Shown: piece by piece, positions 42,501-52,374 of the stretch
Layout: each line of letters starts with the position of its first letter
Position numbering within the stretch: position 1 is the stretch's first letter
NCBI GenBank assembly: GCA_023457355.1
Contig: JAEWLW010000056.1
Coordinates: 1 to 64,000 of the forward strand
Direction of reading: 5' to 3'
Length of the DNA: 64,000 nucleotides
Origin: Bacillota bacterium
Lineage (GTDB): Bacteria; Bacillota; Clostridia; Oscillospirales; Ruminococcaceae
Made by a program: the position numbers and the translations under genes
Notes under the pieces: generated by a model
The model's database searches: none
What the model was told of the DNA's origin: nothing
Seen by the model: only the letters and a program-made list of their open reading frames with translations

Positions 42501-45110
42501 ATGGCGCCGCTTTCTCCAATGATGCAGCAGTATTTTGATATTAAAGAACAGCATAAGGATCATATTCTGTTTTTTCGCCTGGGCGACTTTTATGAAATGT
42601 TTTATGAGGATGCCCAGATCGCATCCCGCGAACTCGAACTGGTTCTGACCGGCAGGGATTGCGGGCAGGCGCAACGCGCACCGATGTGCGGTGTGCCCTA
42701 TCATAGCTGTGAAGCATATATCGCACGGCTGATTAAAAAGGGCTATAAAGTTGCCATCTGCGAACAGGTTGAAGATCCGAAAGAGGCGAAGGGCGTTGTC
42801 AAGCGCGAGGTGATTCGCGTGGTCACCCCTGGTACGTTGATCGAAGCAAACATGCTCGATGAGGGTGCGAACAATTATATCGCATCGGTATATGCAGGCG
42901 AGGGCACGTTTGGCCTCGCCTTCGCCGATATCTCCACAGGGCAGGTGTTTGTTACGCACCTGCCCGCTGGGGATTTAACGTCGTTAAAGAACGAACTGGC
43001 GCGGTTTTCGCCCAGCGAGGTGGTTTTTAACGACAAATTTTTAAGCTTTACCGAAATGGGCACCTTTTTAAAGGAGCGCCTGTGCTGTTGCGCGGATGTG
43101 ATTGCGCAAGAGGCATACTTAGGCGATACGCCGCAAAAATTGATTGCCGCCCAGTTCGGCGGGAAAGCGGGTGCGCCGGACGGCGCCGCCGCCGAGCCTG
43201 AAACGGCCTGCGCTTTGGGCGGGCTGTTGCACTATTTGCACAGAACCCAAAAAACCGGTGTTGAGCGGCTGGTTGCGCTGGAGCGCTACAACGAGGCGCG
43301 TTATATGGTTTTGGACGCCACCGCCAGAAGAAATCTGGAACTGACCCAGACCATGCGTAGCGGCGAAAAGCGCGGAAGCTTGCTTTGGGTGATTGATAAA
43401 ACCAGAACCGCGATGGGTAAACGCCTTTTGCGGCGTTATCTTGAACAGCCGCTGTGCAACCCCGTCATGATTGAAAAACGTCTGAACGTCGTTGCCGAAC
43501 TGAAGGAGGATACCATGCTGCGGCTGGATTTAACAGAACAGCTTGGCGGCATTTACGATATGGAACGCCTGCTCACGCGCATTGTATGCGGGGCAACAAA
43601 CCCCAGAGAGCTTTGCAGCTTCGCCGCGGCGCTGCGGCAGCTGCCCCGGGTAATTGCGCTTCTTGGCAATTGCCGGTCGCGTTACTTACGCCAGATTGTG
43701 TCGGCGATAGACCCGATGCAGGATATCGAAGCGCTGATTACAAACGCCATCGCCGAAGACCCGCCCGTTTCCACAAAAGACGGCTGGTTTCTGCGCGAGG
43801 GCTCCAATGCCGAGCTTGACGAGATACGCAGGCTGTTGACGCACACCAAAGAGTTCCTTGCCCAAATAGAATCAGACGAGCGTGAACGCACCGGCATTAA
43901 AAATTTAAAAATAGGCTATAACAAGGTGTTTGGCTATTACATAGAGATCACCAATTCATATAAATCGATGGTGCCGCCGGAATATATCCGGAAGCAAACC
44001 CTCGCCAATTGCGAGCGCTATATCACACAGCAGCTCAAGGAGCTGGAGGATAAGATACTCACCGCACATGAAAAGCTGATTGTGTTGGAGCTGCGGCTTT
44101 ATGAGGAGTTGCGACTGCAAATTGCGTCCCAGACAGAGCGGATTCAAAAAACCGCCGACGCCGTGGCGCAGTTGGATGTTTTTACAGGTTTTGCAACACT
44201 GGCTTCCGAAAACAACTATTGCCGTCCGCAAATTACGACAGACGGGGCAATTATGATAGAAGATGGCAGGCATCCTGTCGTTGAACAGATTCTGGGTGCC
44301 TCCCAGCGCTTTGTGGCCAACGACTGCCGGCTGGATCTAAACGAAAACCGTATCGCGATCATCACCGGGCCGAATATGGCGGGCAAATCCACCTATATCC
44401 GTCAGGTGGCCATCATTGTGCTGCTGGCGCAGATCGGCTGTTTTGTCCCGGCCCAATCGGCTTCAATCGGCGTTGTGGACGGCATCTACACCCGTGTCGG
44501 CGCTTCCGACGATCTTTCTACGGGGCAATCTACCTTTATGGTGGAAATGAGCGAGGTGGCGCAGATTTTGCAGGGTGCAACCGGGAACAGCCTTTTGATT
44601 TTGGATGAAGTTGGCCGCGGTACCTCCACCTTTGACGGAATGAGCATTGCCCGCGCGATGATCGAATATATTGCCGACCGCAAAAAGCTTGGGGCAAAGA
44701 CGCTTTTTGCCACCCATTACCATGAGTTGACCGAGCTGGAGCAGTTTTTGCCGTGCGTCAAAAACTATAATACGGCGGTCAAAAAGCGGGGAGACGACAT
44801 CACGTTTTTGCGCCGCATTGTCCCGGGCGCGGTGGATGACAGCTACGGCATTGAGGTTTCCAAGCTGGCGGGTATTCCCGAGTGGATTATCAGGCGTGCG
44901 CATGAGATTCTCGAGGACTTGGAGGCGGACAGGCCTGTTTCAGAGCGCCGCGGTTCTGTAAAGCAATTTAGCCTTACGGGAGAAGTGGCGCCTCAGCTGG
45001 CGCTCCCGCAGGTTTCCGCACTGGAAACGGCATTGCGCAAGCTCGACTTAAATACCCTGACGCCACTGGAGGCACTCAATAAGCTGTACGAATTCAAAGC
45101 GATGCTTTAA
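42501..45110 (+). CDS. mutS: DNA mismatch repair protein MutS
   Basis: This mismatch-recognition ATPase has 869 residues. The N-terminal mismatch-binding motif FFRLGDFYEMF carries the Phe-x-Glu equivalent that contacts the mispair. The connector, lever and clamp domains follow, then Walker A GPNMAGKSTYIRQVA, STFMVEMSEVAQIL, Walker B LLILDEVGRGTSTFDG and ATHYHEL. A dimerising helix lies at the C-terminus. ATG 42501 is six bases after GGTG; GTG 42492 and ATG 42495 are in-frame alternatives. mutL and miaA follow closely. The 136 bases before it contain a small GC hairpin (TGGCAGG/CCTGCCA) and no gene. Confidence 0.96.
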   Translation: MAPLSPMMQQYFDIKEQHKDHILFFRLGDFYEMFYEDAQIASRELELVLTGRDCGQAQRAPMCGVPYHSCEAYIARLIKKGYKVAICEQVEDPKEAKGVVKREVIRVVTPGTLIEANMLDEGANNYIASVYAGEGTFGLAFADISTGQVFVTHLPAGDLTSLKNELARFSPSEVVFNDKFLSFTEMGTFLKERLCCCADVIAQEAYLGDTPQKLIAAQFGGKAGAPDGAAAEPETACALGGLLHYLHRTQKTGVERLVALERYNEARYMVLDATARRNLELTQTMRSGEKRGSLLWVIDKTRTAMGKRLLRRYLEQPLCNPVMIEKRLNVVAELKEDTMLRLDLTEQLGGIYDMERLLTRIVCGATNPRELCSFAAALRQLPRVIALLGNCRSRYLRQIVSAIDPMQDIEALITNAIAEDPPVSTKDGWFLREGSNAELDEIRRLLTHTKEFLAQIESDERERTGIKNLKIGYNKVFGYYIEITNSYKSMVPPEYIRKQTLANCERYITQQLKELEDKILTAHEKLIVLELRLYEELRLQIASQTERIQKTADAVAQLDVFTGFATLASENNYCRPQITTDGAIMIEDGRHPVVEQILGASQRFVANDCRLDLNENRIAIITGPNMAGKSTYIRQVAIIVLLAQIGCFVPAQSASIGVVDGIYTRVGASDDLSTGQSTFMVEMSEVAQILQGATGNSLLILDEVGRGTSTFDGMSIARAMIEYIADRKKLGAKTLFATHYHELTELEQFLPCVKNYNTAVKKRGDDITFLRRIVPGAVDDSYGIEVSKLAGIPEWIIRRAHEILEDLEADRPVSERRGSVKQFSLTGEVAPQLALPQVSALETALRKLDLNTLTPLEALNKLYEFKAML

Positions 45111-45143
45111 AACGGATCATTTTAAGGAAAAGAGGTGTTTGCT

Positions 45144-47243
45144 GTGGGGAAAATCAACGTGCTGCCCACCGCGGTTGCCGAATTGATTGCCGCGGGAGAG
45201 GTTATAGACCGGCCTGCATCTATTGTGAAAGAGCTGGTCGAAAATGCACTGGATGCCGGTGCCACCCGCATATCGGTTGAACTGAAAAACGGCGGAATTA
45301 CGTACCTGCGTATAACCGATAACGGTTGCGGTATGGAACGTGAGGATGTTCCGCTTGCGTTTATCCGGCATGCCACAAGCAAGATCGCCTCTGAAAAAGA
45401 TCTTGATTCAATCGGTACGCTGGGATTCCGCGGGGAAGCGCTGCCCTCTGTTGCGACAGTCAGCCGTGTAAAGGTCACTACCCGTACAGCGGAAAACCCG
45501 ATTGGCTGCCGCTTTTCAATTACGGCAAATGAGCCGCCGCTCATGGAAGATATCGGTTGTGCGGTGGGAACCAGCATTGAGGTACGCGATGTTTTCTATA
45601 ACACCCCCGCGCGCATGAAATTTTTAAAAAAGGATGCCACAGAGGGGAATGCGGTTGCCTCTTTAATGGACAGGCTGGCGCTGGCAAACCCCGCAACTGC
45701 TTTTGAACTGATTCGAGAGGGGAAGCGGGTGCTAAAAACGCCGGGAGACGGCAAGTTGATTTCGGTGCTGCGCGTTGTCTGCGGTGCAGAGCTTGCCGCG
45801 GGAATGATTCCGGTGGCATTCAAAAGTGAGAGCATAAAGGTCACGGGGCTTATTTCCCGGCCGCATGTTTCCAGGAGCACCCGTTCTTTGCAGACTTTTT
45901 TTATCAACTCGCGTTATGTACGCTCCAAAACCTGCGTTGGCGCGGTGGAGGAGGCCTATAAAAACCGGCTGATGACCGGGCGTTTTCCCGCCTGTGTGCT
46001 GAACCTCGAGGTCGATTTTGACACGGTGGATGTGAATGTTCACCCTGCGAAACTCGAAGTGCGCTTCTCAAATGAGAGAACTGTTTATAACGCGGTTTAT
46101 GCCGCCTGTGTCGAAGCGCTGGAACAGCATGAACACGGACCGGCCGACTATAAGAAAAAGAAAATGACGCCCTTTGCGTTGTCGGACTTTGATTACTCCG
46201 GGCGGCAGGTGTCGTTAATTCGGTCCGAACGGGCGACGGACGGTTTTGATTCCGCTTCTGGGGCAAAGGCTCCGGCTGCCGCGCCACCTGTGGGAACGGA
46301 GATGCCGGGCGTTTATCAGCCTTTGCGGGCCAGTGCCGCATTCGAAACTTCCCCCATGTTGGAGTTTCATGACGACACGCAGCTTGATTCGGAAAAATTA
46401 CCGAACCGGGCGGACTATGCCCCCACCCCTGTGTTTTCCAGAAATGCGCTGATTGATATTGAAAAAACCGAGCCGGAAAAATTAAAAATTACGGTGAATA
46501 CCGTTGTTGCCCCGCCCCGGCCCAGAACCGAAACGGCAGCGCGTTATAATGAAGTATTGGCGCAATCCCTGCCGTCCGCCGTGCAAGCGGCTGCCACAGG
46601 GCAGCAGCCTGAAGACGGAATCAATTTTTTTACGGAATCGGAACCCGATACAGAATCGACAGCAGCCGCGCCGCAGCCCTACCGCATTATCGGTGAGTTG
46701 TTCGATACTTATATTCTGGTCGAGCAGGCCGGACAGTTTATTATTATAGACAAGCATGCCGCACATGAACGTTATATCTACAACAGCATTAAGTATCTTG
46801 AAAAATCGGCCGACCGGCAGATTTTTTTGACGCCGCAGGCCGTCACGCTTGCGCGCGACGAATATTTTGCCCTGACGGAACACCCTGAGGCACTGCAGAC
46901 ACTGGGCATTGTCGCCGAAGATTTTGGAGAGGGAACCATGCTGGTAAGAGAACTGCCGATGCTCTTAGACGCTTTTCCGGTATCCGAGTTGCTGGGCGAG
47001 GTGGCGAAGGCGTTGCTTTTAAAGAAAAACAGCGTGACGCCCCAGATGCTTGATGAGCTTTTATATTCCGTTTCCTGCCGGGCTGCGGTGATGGCGGGAA
47101 AGCGTTCGGCGTTGCCCGAGATGGCGCTTATCGCCGATATGGTTCTGGGCAAAGACAAGATCCGGCATTGCCCGCATGGCAGACCTGTTTTAATAACCTA
47201 CACACAACGCGAGGTGGAAAAGCTTTTTGGCAGGATTGGATAG
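45144..47243 (+). CDS. mutL: DNA mismatch repair protein MutL
   Basis: This mismatch-repair matchmaker has 699 residues. The N-terminal GHKL ATPase has VIAAGEV-type LIAAGEVIDRPASIVKELVE, NALDAGAT, DNGCGM, RHATSKI and GFRGEALPS. A long Pro/Ala-rich linker covers residues about 340-500. The C-terminal dimerisation domain has an endonuclease motif DKHAAHERYIY (usual DQHAxxER, here Gln to Lys) and CPHGRP, suggesting a nicking MutL as in other bacteria without MutH. GTG 45144 is about eight bases after GGAAAAGAGG; GTG 45135 lies within that site. It overlaps miaA by 17 bases. Confidence 0.95.
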   Translation: MGKINVLPTAVAELIAAGEVIDRPASIVKELVENALDAGATRISVELKNGGITYLRITDNGCGMEREDVPLAFIRHATSKIASEKDLDSIGTLGFRGEALPSVATVSRVKVTTRTAENPIGCRFSITANEPPLMEDIGCAVGTSIEVRDVFYNTPARMKFLKKDATEGNAVASLMDRLALANPATAFELIREGKRVLKTPGDGKLISVLRVVCGAELAAGMIPVAFKSESIKVTGLISRPHVSRSTRSLQTFFINSRYVRSKTCVGAVEEAYKNRLMTGRFPACVLNLEVDFDTVDVNVHPAKLEVRFSNERTVYNAVYAACVEALEQHEHGPADYKKKKMTPFALSDFDYSGRQVSLIRSERATDGFDSASGAKAPAAAPPVGTEMPGVYQPLRASAAFETSPMLEFHDDTQLDSEKLPNRADYAPTPVFSRNALIDIEKTEPEKLKITVNTVVAPPRPRTETAARYNEVLAQSLPSAVQAAATGQQPEDGINFFTESEPDTESTAAAPQPYRIIGELFDTYILVEQAGQFIIIDKHAAHERYIYNSIKYLEKSADRQIFLTPQAVTLARDEYFALTEHPEALQTLGIVAEDFGEGTMLVRELPMLLDAFPVSELLGEVAKALLLKKNSVTPQMLDELLYSVSCRAAVMAGKRSALPEMALIADMVLGKDKIRHCPHGRPVLITYTQREVEKLFGRIG

Positions 47244-48192
47244 GATTACAAAAAAAATTTCGATCGTCGCGGTGGTTGGCCCCACGGCCTCCGGCAAAAC
47301 AAAGCTGGGGGTCGACATAGCGCTGAAATTTAACGGCGAGGTGGTTTCCGCTGACTCCATGCAAATCTATCAGGGAATGGCGACTGCCACCGCCAAGCCA
47401 ACAACGGCGGAAATGCGGGGCGTACCGCATCACCTGATCGACTTTCTGCCGCCCGAGCAGCGCTACAGCGTCGCCCGGTATGTTGAGGACGCCAAAGCTG
47501 CCATTGCGGATATCACCGCGCGCGGCAGACTGCCGGTCCTCGTGGGGGGCACGGGGCTGTATGTCGATACGCTTTTGGGCGGTATCCGCTTTGCTGAAGA
47601 GCAGGGTTCGCCAGAGATTCGCGCGCAGCTTTACGAACAGGCGGCACGGCTCGGAAACGAGGCGATGCACGCCGTGCTTGCCGATATAGACCCCGGTTAT
47701 GCCGTCGGCCTTCACCCAAATAATCTGGGGCGTGTGCTGCGCGCTATAGAGCTTTATCGCACCACCGGCAAAACGATGAGCGAACAGCTCAAAAGCTCGC
47801 GCGAAAAGCCTTCGGACTATGCGCCGGTGATGCTGGGGTTAAACTTCTCTGACCGCGCACTGCTTTATGAGCGCATCAACCGCCGGGTGGATGTAATGCT
47901 GGAGCAAGGCCTGGTCGACGAGGTGCGGGCGTTTTATGAGACCCATAGCCCTAAAACGGCGGCTCAGGCCATCGGCTGCAAGGAGTTTTTGGGCTATTTA
48001 AGCGGCGAAAAAACGCTGGAACAGTGTGCTGAAGACCTCAGGCGCGAGACGCGTCGCTACGCTAAGCGCCAGTTGACGTGGTTTAAACGAAACGAAAAAA
48101 TTTCATGGCTCAACCACGACGAATACGACAGCCATGAGGAGCTTAGGGAAAAAGCTTTTAATATCATTTCAAATAACCTGAATCAAATATAA
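47227..48192 (+). CDS. miaA: tRNA dimethylallyltransferase
   Basis: MiaA transfers the dimethylallyl group to A37 of tRNAs reading codons that begin with U, making the substrate for MiaB. Its 321 residues show the P-loop GPTASGKTKLG, SADSMQIYQGM, GVPHHLIDFL, PVLVGGTGLYVDTLL and the tRNA-binding region QAIGCKEFLGYL. TTG 47227 lies inside the end of mutL with GAGGTGGAAAAG before it; TTG 47236 is an alternative. Confidence 0.95.
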   Translation: MAGLDRITKKISIVAVVGPTASGKTKLGVDIALKFNGEVVSADSMQIYQGMATATAKPTTAEMRGVPHHLIDFLPPEQRYSVARYVEDAKAAIADITARGRLPVLVGGTGLYVDTLLGGIRFAEEQGSPEIRAQLYEQAARLGNEAMHAVLADIDPGYAVGLHPNNLGRVLRAIELYRTTGKTMSEQLKSSREKPSDYAPVMLGLNFSDRALLYERINRRVDVMLEQGLVDEVRAFYETHSPKTAAQAIGCKEFLGYLSGEKTLEQCAEDLRRETRRYAKRQLTWFKRNEKISWLNHDEYDSHEELREKAFNIISNNLNQI

Positions 48193-48208
48193 AAAGGTGG
48201 TGGTGTAA

Positions 48209-49447
48209 ATGAGCAGTCGGTTGACAGGGGTGCTTCTTTCAACCATGATGATCCTGTTTGTCGCTTTCTACAGCATTTACACCGGTGTCCGCTATTTTTA
48301 TTCCCCTTATCAGACCGAAACGGCTTTCACCTACACCGTTTCGGATTATTACCGGGCCAAAGCCGTTGTCATCCGTAACGAGCAGCTACTCGCCCAACAG
48401 ACGGATGCATCCGGCGTGCTCAGCTATGTTAAGTCCGACGGCGCGGTGGTCATTCCCGGGTCGGTCATAGCAAAAGTATATGCCGACGCCTCCCAGTTGC
48501 GCAGCCAGATGCAGATGGAGCAGCTGGACCGTGAAATTGCCCTGCTGGGCGAGGCGCAGCGGACTTCCGCACAGCTTTTGGGGGCGGATACGCTGAGTGC
48601 GCAGATCAATGACACGGTGGGCGGTATTGTTGACACCACCGCCAGACGCGATATTGAGGATATTAACGACGCGCGCAACAAATTGCAGCTTCTATTGGGG
48701 AAATACCGCATCTCAACCGGACGGGACGAAAATTACGCGGACCGGATTGCTTTTCTCCAGCGTGAAAAAAGCCGTTTGGCAGCCGATGTTTCGCAACCCA
48801 TTCAAAGCGTTACGATCAACATTGGCGGGTATTTCTGTTCGACGGTCGACGGGTACGAAACGCTTTTAACCACCGACTTTGAGTCGCTTTCCATTGATGA
48901 TTACCGCCGCGCCATCAATGGCACCATGAAACCGGAGCCCACCAACAGCATCGGCAAGGTGCAGGAGGGCCATGACTGGTATCTGGCGCTGGTCGCTGAA
49001 AAAAAGGATGTTGGCCGTTTTGTGACGGGGACAATGATTGACCTGGATTTTAACACGGAGGGCTGCAACGATATTCCGGCCTCTATTTACCGTGTGATTC
49101 CGGACGAAAGCGGCAATGCGGTTATCATTCTCAGAACGAATTATATCAATGCCATGCTGATCACTTTGCGGCAGAGCGATATTGAAATCAACTTCAAATC
49201 CTACACCGGTTTGCGCATCAGCAAACAGGCGCTGCGTTATGAGGGGCAGACCGAAGGCGTCTACGTTAAAAACGGCAATCTTATCACTTTTAAACCCATA
49301 GCACGCATCTACACGGGTGATAATTTTGTCTTGTGCATCAGCCCTTTGCCGGGCGAGGAAGATGAAGATACCGATTTTGAACCGATTAATCAATTCGACG
49401 AAGTGATCGTAAAGGGGACGGATATCTATGACGGAAAGATCGTCTGA
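48209..49447 (+). CDS. HlyD-like membrane-anchored protein at the sepF locus
   Basis: The 412-residue protein has one N-terminal membrane segment (residues about 8-28). A beta-rich start follows (YYRAKAVVIRNEQLL, SGVLSYVKSDGAVVIPGSVI), recalling the barrel-sandwich of HlyD/biotinyl-lipoyl-type adaptors. Residues 90-190 form a helical hairpin, and a second beta region extends to the acidic C-terminus. No partner ABC transporter or outer-membrane channel is near. It overlaps yggS by 20 bases, and sepF, ylmH and divIVA follow, so it is part of the division gene cluster and may act at the septum or envelope. AAAAAGGTGG precedes ATG 48209. Confidence 0.72.
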   Translation: MSSRLTGVLLSTMMILFVAFYSIYTGVRYFYSPYQTETAFTYTVSDYYRAKAVVIRNEQLLAQQTDASGVLSYVKSDGAVVIPGSVIAKVYADASQLRSQMQMEQLDREIALLGEAQRTSAQLLGADTLSAQINDTVGGIVDTTARRDIEDINDARNKLQLLLGKYRISTGRDENYADRIAFLQREKSRLAADVSQPIQSVTINIGGYFCSTVDGYETLLTTDFESLSIDDYRRAINGTMKPEPTNSIGKVQEGHDWYLALVAEKKDVGRFVTGTMIDLDFNTEGCNDIPASIYRVIPDESGNAVIILRTNYINAMLITLRQSDIEINFKSYTGLRISKQALRYEGQTEGVYVKNGNLITFKPIARIYTGDNFVLCISPLPGEEDEDTDFEPINQFDEVIVKGTDIYDGKIV

Positions 49448-50138
49448 TACTGCGGTCGGCGAAAACGCCAAGGTTTTGATGGCGCGCATTGCGCTTGCAG
49501 CGCAGCAGGCAAACCGGGACCCCTCGGAGATTCGGCTGATGGCTGTAACCAAAACCAACAGTGCCCAGCGGGTAAACGAAGCGATAGCGGCCGGCATTAC
49601 GTTGCTGGGCGAAAACCGTGCGCAGGAGCTGCTGGAAAAATACGACGATTACAACAAAGACGGCTGTGAGATTCATTTTATCGGGCATTTACAGACCAAC
49701 AAGGTCAAGGCGGTTATCAAAAAGGTTTCGCTGATTCAGTCGGTGGACCGGCTGTCTCTGGCGGAAAAAATAGACCGCTGTGCAAAAGAGGCCGGGCGCA
49801 TCATGCCGGTTCTTGTGGAAGTGAATATCGGGGGCGAGGCGTCAAAATCCGGCGTACCGGTGCAGGTGCTGACCGAACTGTTGTCTCAAATGGCCGCTTT
49901 TCCCAATATTAAAATAAAAGGGCTTATGTGTATTCCGCCAAATGTTACGGATGATCTGACAAAAGAGCGATATTTTGCGGAGATGTACCGTCATTTTATT
50001 GACATCAAGGCTAAAAAAATGGATAATGTCTGTATGGATATTCTATCTATGGGAATGTCTTATGATTTTTCATTTGCAATTAAGCATGGAAGTAATATTG
50101 TCCGAATTGGCCGGGGGCTGTTCGGAGACAGACTGTGA
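49428..50138 (+). CDS. yggS: YggS-family pyridoxal-phosphate homeostasis protein
   Basis: This PLP-binding TIM-barrel protein has 236 residues and no known catalytic turnover; it maintains the vitamin B6 and amino-acid balance. The PLP lysine lies in LMAVTKTNS, followed by LGENRAQELLEKY, HFIGHLQTNKVK, IQSVDRLSLAEKI, VEVNIGGEASKSG and the phosphate-binding MDILSMGMSYDF. ATG 49428 lies inside the previous gene. The position before sepF is the usual one in Gram-positives (Bacillus ylmE). The sepF start codon follows 12 bases after the yggS stop. Confidence 0.95.
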   Translation: MTERSSDTAVGENAKVLMARIALAAQQANRDPSEIRLMAVTKTNSAQRVNEAIAAGITLLGENRAQELLEKYDDYNKDGCEIHFIGHLQTNKVKAVIKKVSLIQSVDRLSLAEKIDRCAKEAGRIMPVLVEVNIGGEASKSGVPVQVLTELLSQMAAFPNIKIKGLMCIPPNVTDDLTKERYFAEMYRHFIDIKAKKMDNVCMDILSMGMSYDFSFAIKHGSNIVRIGRGLFGDRL

Positions 50139-50150
50139 GGGATATTGACA

Positions 50151-50633
50151 ATGGGTATGATGGATAAATTTCGCAGTTTTATGGGAATGCCCGACGATGA
50201 CGATTATGATGACGACTACGATTATGAGAAAGAGGGCGAGGGCGATTACAGCGCGCATAAACGTGCCGCAAAAGAAACGCCGGTTGCCGGCAACCCCTAT
50301 GCCGAGGAGCCTGAAATGGTGAAGCGTTCAAACAAGGTGGTCAATATCGCGGCCACAACGCAGCTGTCGGTGGTGTTGGTAAAGCCTGAGCGTTTTGACG
50401 ATGCCTCTTCCATTGCCGACCACCTCAACGACAAGCGAACCGTTGTGCTTAATCTGGAATCGACGAACAAAGATGTGTCTCGCCGTTTGGTCGACTTTTT
50501 AAGCGGCGTGGCTTATGCGAACAGGGGGCAGATTAAGCGCGTGGCGAACAGCACTTTTATCATCACGCCTTATAACGTTGATTTCATGGGCGATTTGTTG
50601 GACGAGCTGGAAAATAGCGGCGTTTATTTTTAG
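50151..50633 (+). CDS. sepF: Cell division protein SepF
   Basis: SepF polymerises on the membrane and anchors and bundles FtsZ at the septum. The 160 residues start with an amphipathic membrane-binding helix (MGMMDKFRSFMGM). A very acidic Asp/Glu/Tyr linker follows, then the conserved SepF core: VVLVKPERFDDASSIADHLN, VVLNLESTNKDVSRRLVDFL and SGVAYANRGQIKRVANSTFI in order. ATG 50151 is eight bases after GAGGGA; an in-frame TTG at 50145 lies too close to it. ylmG (yggT), often found between sepF and ylmH, is absent. Confidence 0.94.
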   Translation: MGMMDKFRSFMGMPDDDDYDDDYDYEKEGEGDYSAHKRAAKETPVAGNPYAEEPEMVKRSNKVVNIAATTQLSVVLVKPERFDDASSIADHLNDKRTVVLNLESTNKDVSRRLVDFLSGVAYANRGQIKRVANSTFIITPYNVDFMGDLLDELENSGVYF

Positions 50634-50634
50634 A

Positions 50635-51423
50635 ATGAAGTTCTGTTTTGATTCTGTCGCTGAAGAATCCGACCGCGTGCTGCTTTCGCGGCTGGCCGAT
50701 CTGGCTGTGTTGGCCCAAAGACGGGGCCGGCCCTGCTTTTCCGCTTTTCTCAATGAACACGAACAGGCGTTGGCCGCGCAATATGGGCTGTTAAGCAAAG
50801 GGGAAGTATGCTGCTTTTTTGAAGGCGGCTTTGAGGATGCGCAGCGCCGTGTGTTTTGTGCGGTTGAAAAAGGTTATTCCGATTGGATTTCTCTTGACGA
50901 AACCGATTATCCTTTTACAGCTTTGACCATCCTATTCCCGAAGGGGTACACCGTTTCACATCGGGATGTGTTGGGGTCGTTGATGGCTTTAAGGATTAAA
51001 CGTGAGGCAGTCGGCGACATTTTGGTCGGAGACTGCCTCGCCGTTGTGTTTTTACTCCGCGCTGCGGCCAGGCTGGCGATGTCGGAACTGTTTAAAATCG
51101 GCAACGTCGGGGTTGAATGCCGGCCGGGAAAGCCTGAAACACTGCCGCCCGCGTTTAAGACCGAAACCTGTACCGGGGTGGTAAGCGCCATGCGGCTGGA
51201 TGCTGTTGTCGCCATGCTCGCCGGTATCAGCAGAGCCGACAGCGCGCACCTTATTGGTCAGGGCTGTGTGCAGAAAAACGCGCAGACGCAGACTTCCGTA
51301 TCCAAAGAGGTGGCGCAGGGAGATAAACTTTCTGTGCGCGGCTTTGGCAAATTTGCAATTGCATCCATCGGGAGCCCCACTAAAAAGGGACGGCTTCATA
51401 TCACATATTTAAAATATATTTAA
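50635..51423 (+). CDS. ylmH: YlmH-family RNA-binding protein (S4 domain)
   Basis: The 262-residue protein has the YlmH layout. The N-terminal domain has FLNEHEQALAAQYG and TALTILFPKGYTVSHRDVLG. The central region has REAVGDILVGDCLAVVFLL in family order, and the C-terminal S4 RNA-binding domain has MRLDAVVAMLAGISRADSAH, GDKLSVRGFGKF and KKGRLHITY. In Bacillus YlmH acts in rescue of stalled ribosomes. ATG 50635 is one base after the sepF stop with no good ribosome site, suggesting translation coupled to sepF. Confidence 0.9.
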   Translation: MKFCFDSVAEESDRVLLSRLADLAVLAQRRGRPCFSAFLNEHEQALAAQYGLLSKGEVCCFFEGGFEDAQRRVFCAVEKGYSDWISLDETDYPFTALTILFPKGYTVSHRDVLGSLMALRIKREAVGDILVGDCLAVVFLLRAAARLAMSELFKIGNVGVECRPGKPETLPPAFKTETCTGVVSAMRLDAVVAMLAGISRADSAHLIGQGCVQKNAQTQTSVSKEVAQGDKLSVRGFGKFAIASIGSPTKKGRLHITYLKYI

Positions 51424-51435
51424 GGGGGATAACGC

Positions 51436-52218
51436 ATGCTCACGCCAAAAGAAATTGCCGAAAAAACTTTTGACAAAACATTTGGATTTGGTTACAGAAT
51501 GGACGATGTCAATGCCTTTTTAGAACAGGTTGCAAAGTCCATGTCCGAATTGCTTGAAATAAATTCTGATTTGGAAAAAAAGCTGGAGGTTTTAGCGGAC
51601 AAACTGCAGGAATATCGCGAGGATGAAGAAAGCCTGCGCACCGCTATACTCGGTTCGCAGAAACTTGGCGACAGCGTCATACGCGAATCCAAGACCAAAG
51701 CGGAAATCATCCTGCGCGATGCAACCATTAAGGCCGAGGCAATGACCAACCATGCCAAACGCCAGATTGAGCGTGAGCAGGAGAATTTGCTGCGCACCCA
51801 ACGGGAGGTGGCCAGCTTTAAAAACCGCCTGCTGGATATGTATAAGCGGCATCTGGAGCTGATCAGCGCACTGCCCGGGCAGGAAGAGGATGATGGGCCG
51901 ACTGCTTCTGATTTTGAGCGCACAGCTGAGGCTGAACCGGTGCCCCCGCAGCCTGAATCTTATGCCGAATATGAAAAAAACGCTCCCGCGGCCGATCCTG
52001 AGGCGAGCGATGCGATGACGGCGGATATGGAGGATGAGGACGAGGAAATCCCCGGCTTTGGCGGGGCATTGGAGGTTGAGGAAACCGAAGCCGATGCGTA
52101 TGATAATGACCCCGCCTCACCTTATACAATATCCGAAAATTCAAAATTTGGCGATATGAGATTTGGGGAGGCCTTTAAAATAAAGCGCAACAGCAACCAG
52201 CCTAAATTTAAAAAATAA
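51436..52218 (+). CDS. divIVA: DivIVA-domain cell division/polarity protein
   Basis: The 260-residue coiled-coil protein starts with the conserved DivIVA N-terminal domain (LTPKEIAEKTFDKTFGFGYR, MDDVNAFLEQVA), which inserts into curved membrane. A long coiled coil to about residue 150 and a very acidic, low-complexity C-terminal half follow. It marks septa and poles and recruits division or sporulation factors. AGGGGG precedes ATG 51436. It lies between ylmH and ileS as in many Gram-positives. The 156-base gap before ileS has no T-box motif. Confidence 0.93.
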   Translation: MLTPKEIAEKTFDKTFGFGYRMDDVNAFLEQVAKSMSELLEINSDLEKKLEVLADKLQEYREDEESLRTAILGSQKLGDSVIRESKTKAEIILRDATIKAEAMTNHAKRQIEREQENLLRTQREVASFKNRLLDMYKRHLELISALPGQEEDDGPTASDFERTAEAEPVPPQPESYAEYEKNAPAADPEASDAMTADMEDEDEEIPGFGGALEVEETEADAYDNDPASPYTISENSKFGDMRFGEAFKIKRNSNQPKFKK

Positions 52219-52374
52219 TGCCGTTCCCTTCTGAAAAACGGGCGGCTTTGCGGCGGAATAAAAGCGGCAGGATGCTGCCCGCCCATGTTACATGTTCAGG
52301 TAACGGCCGCGCCCCAAACCAGCCCGTACCTTCATTGGGAAACGGTACAAGCTAATTTAAGGAGAGAGAACCTC

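Noticed and set aside
52219..52374. T-box leader for ileS
   Set aside because: I looked for the conserved AGGGTGGNACCGCG block and a following terminator; neither is present.
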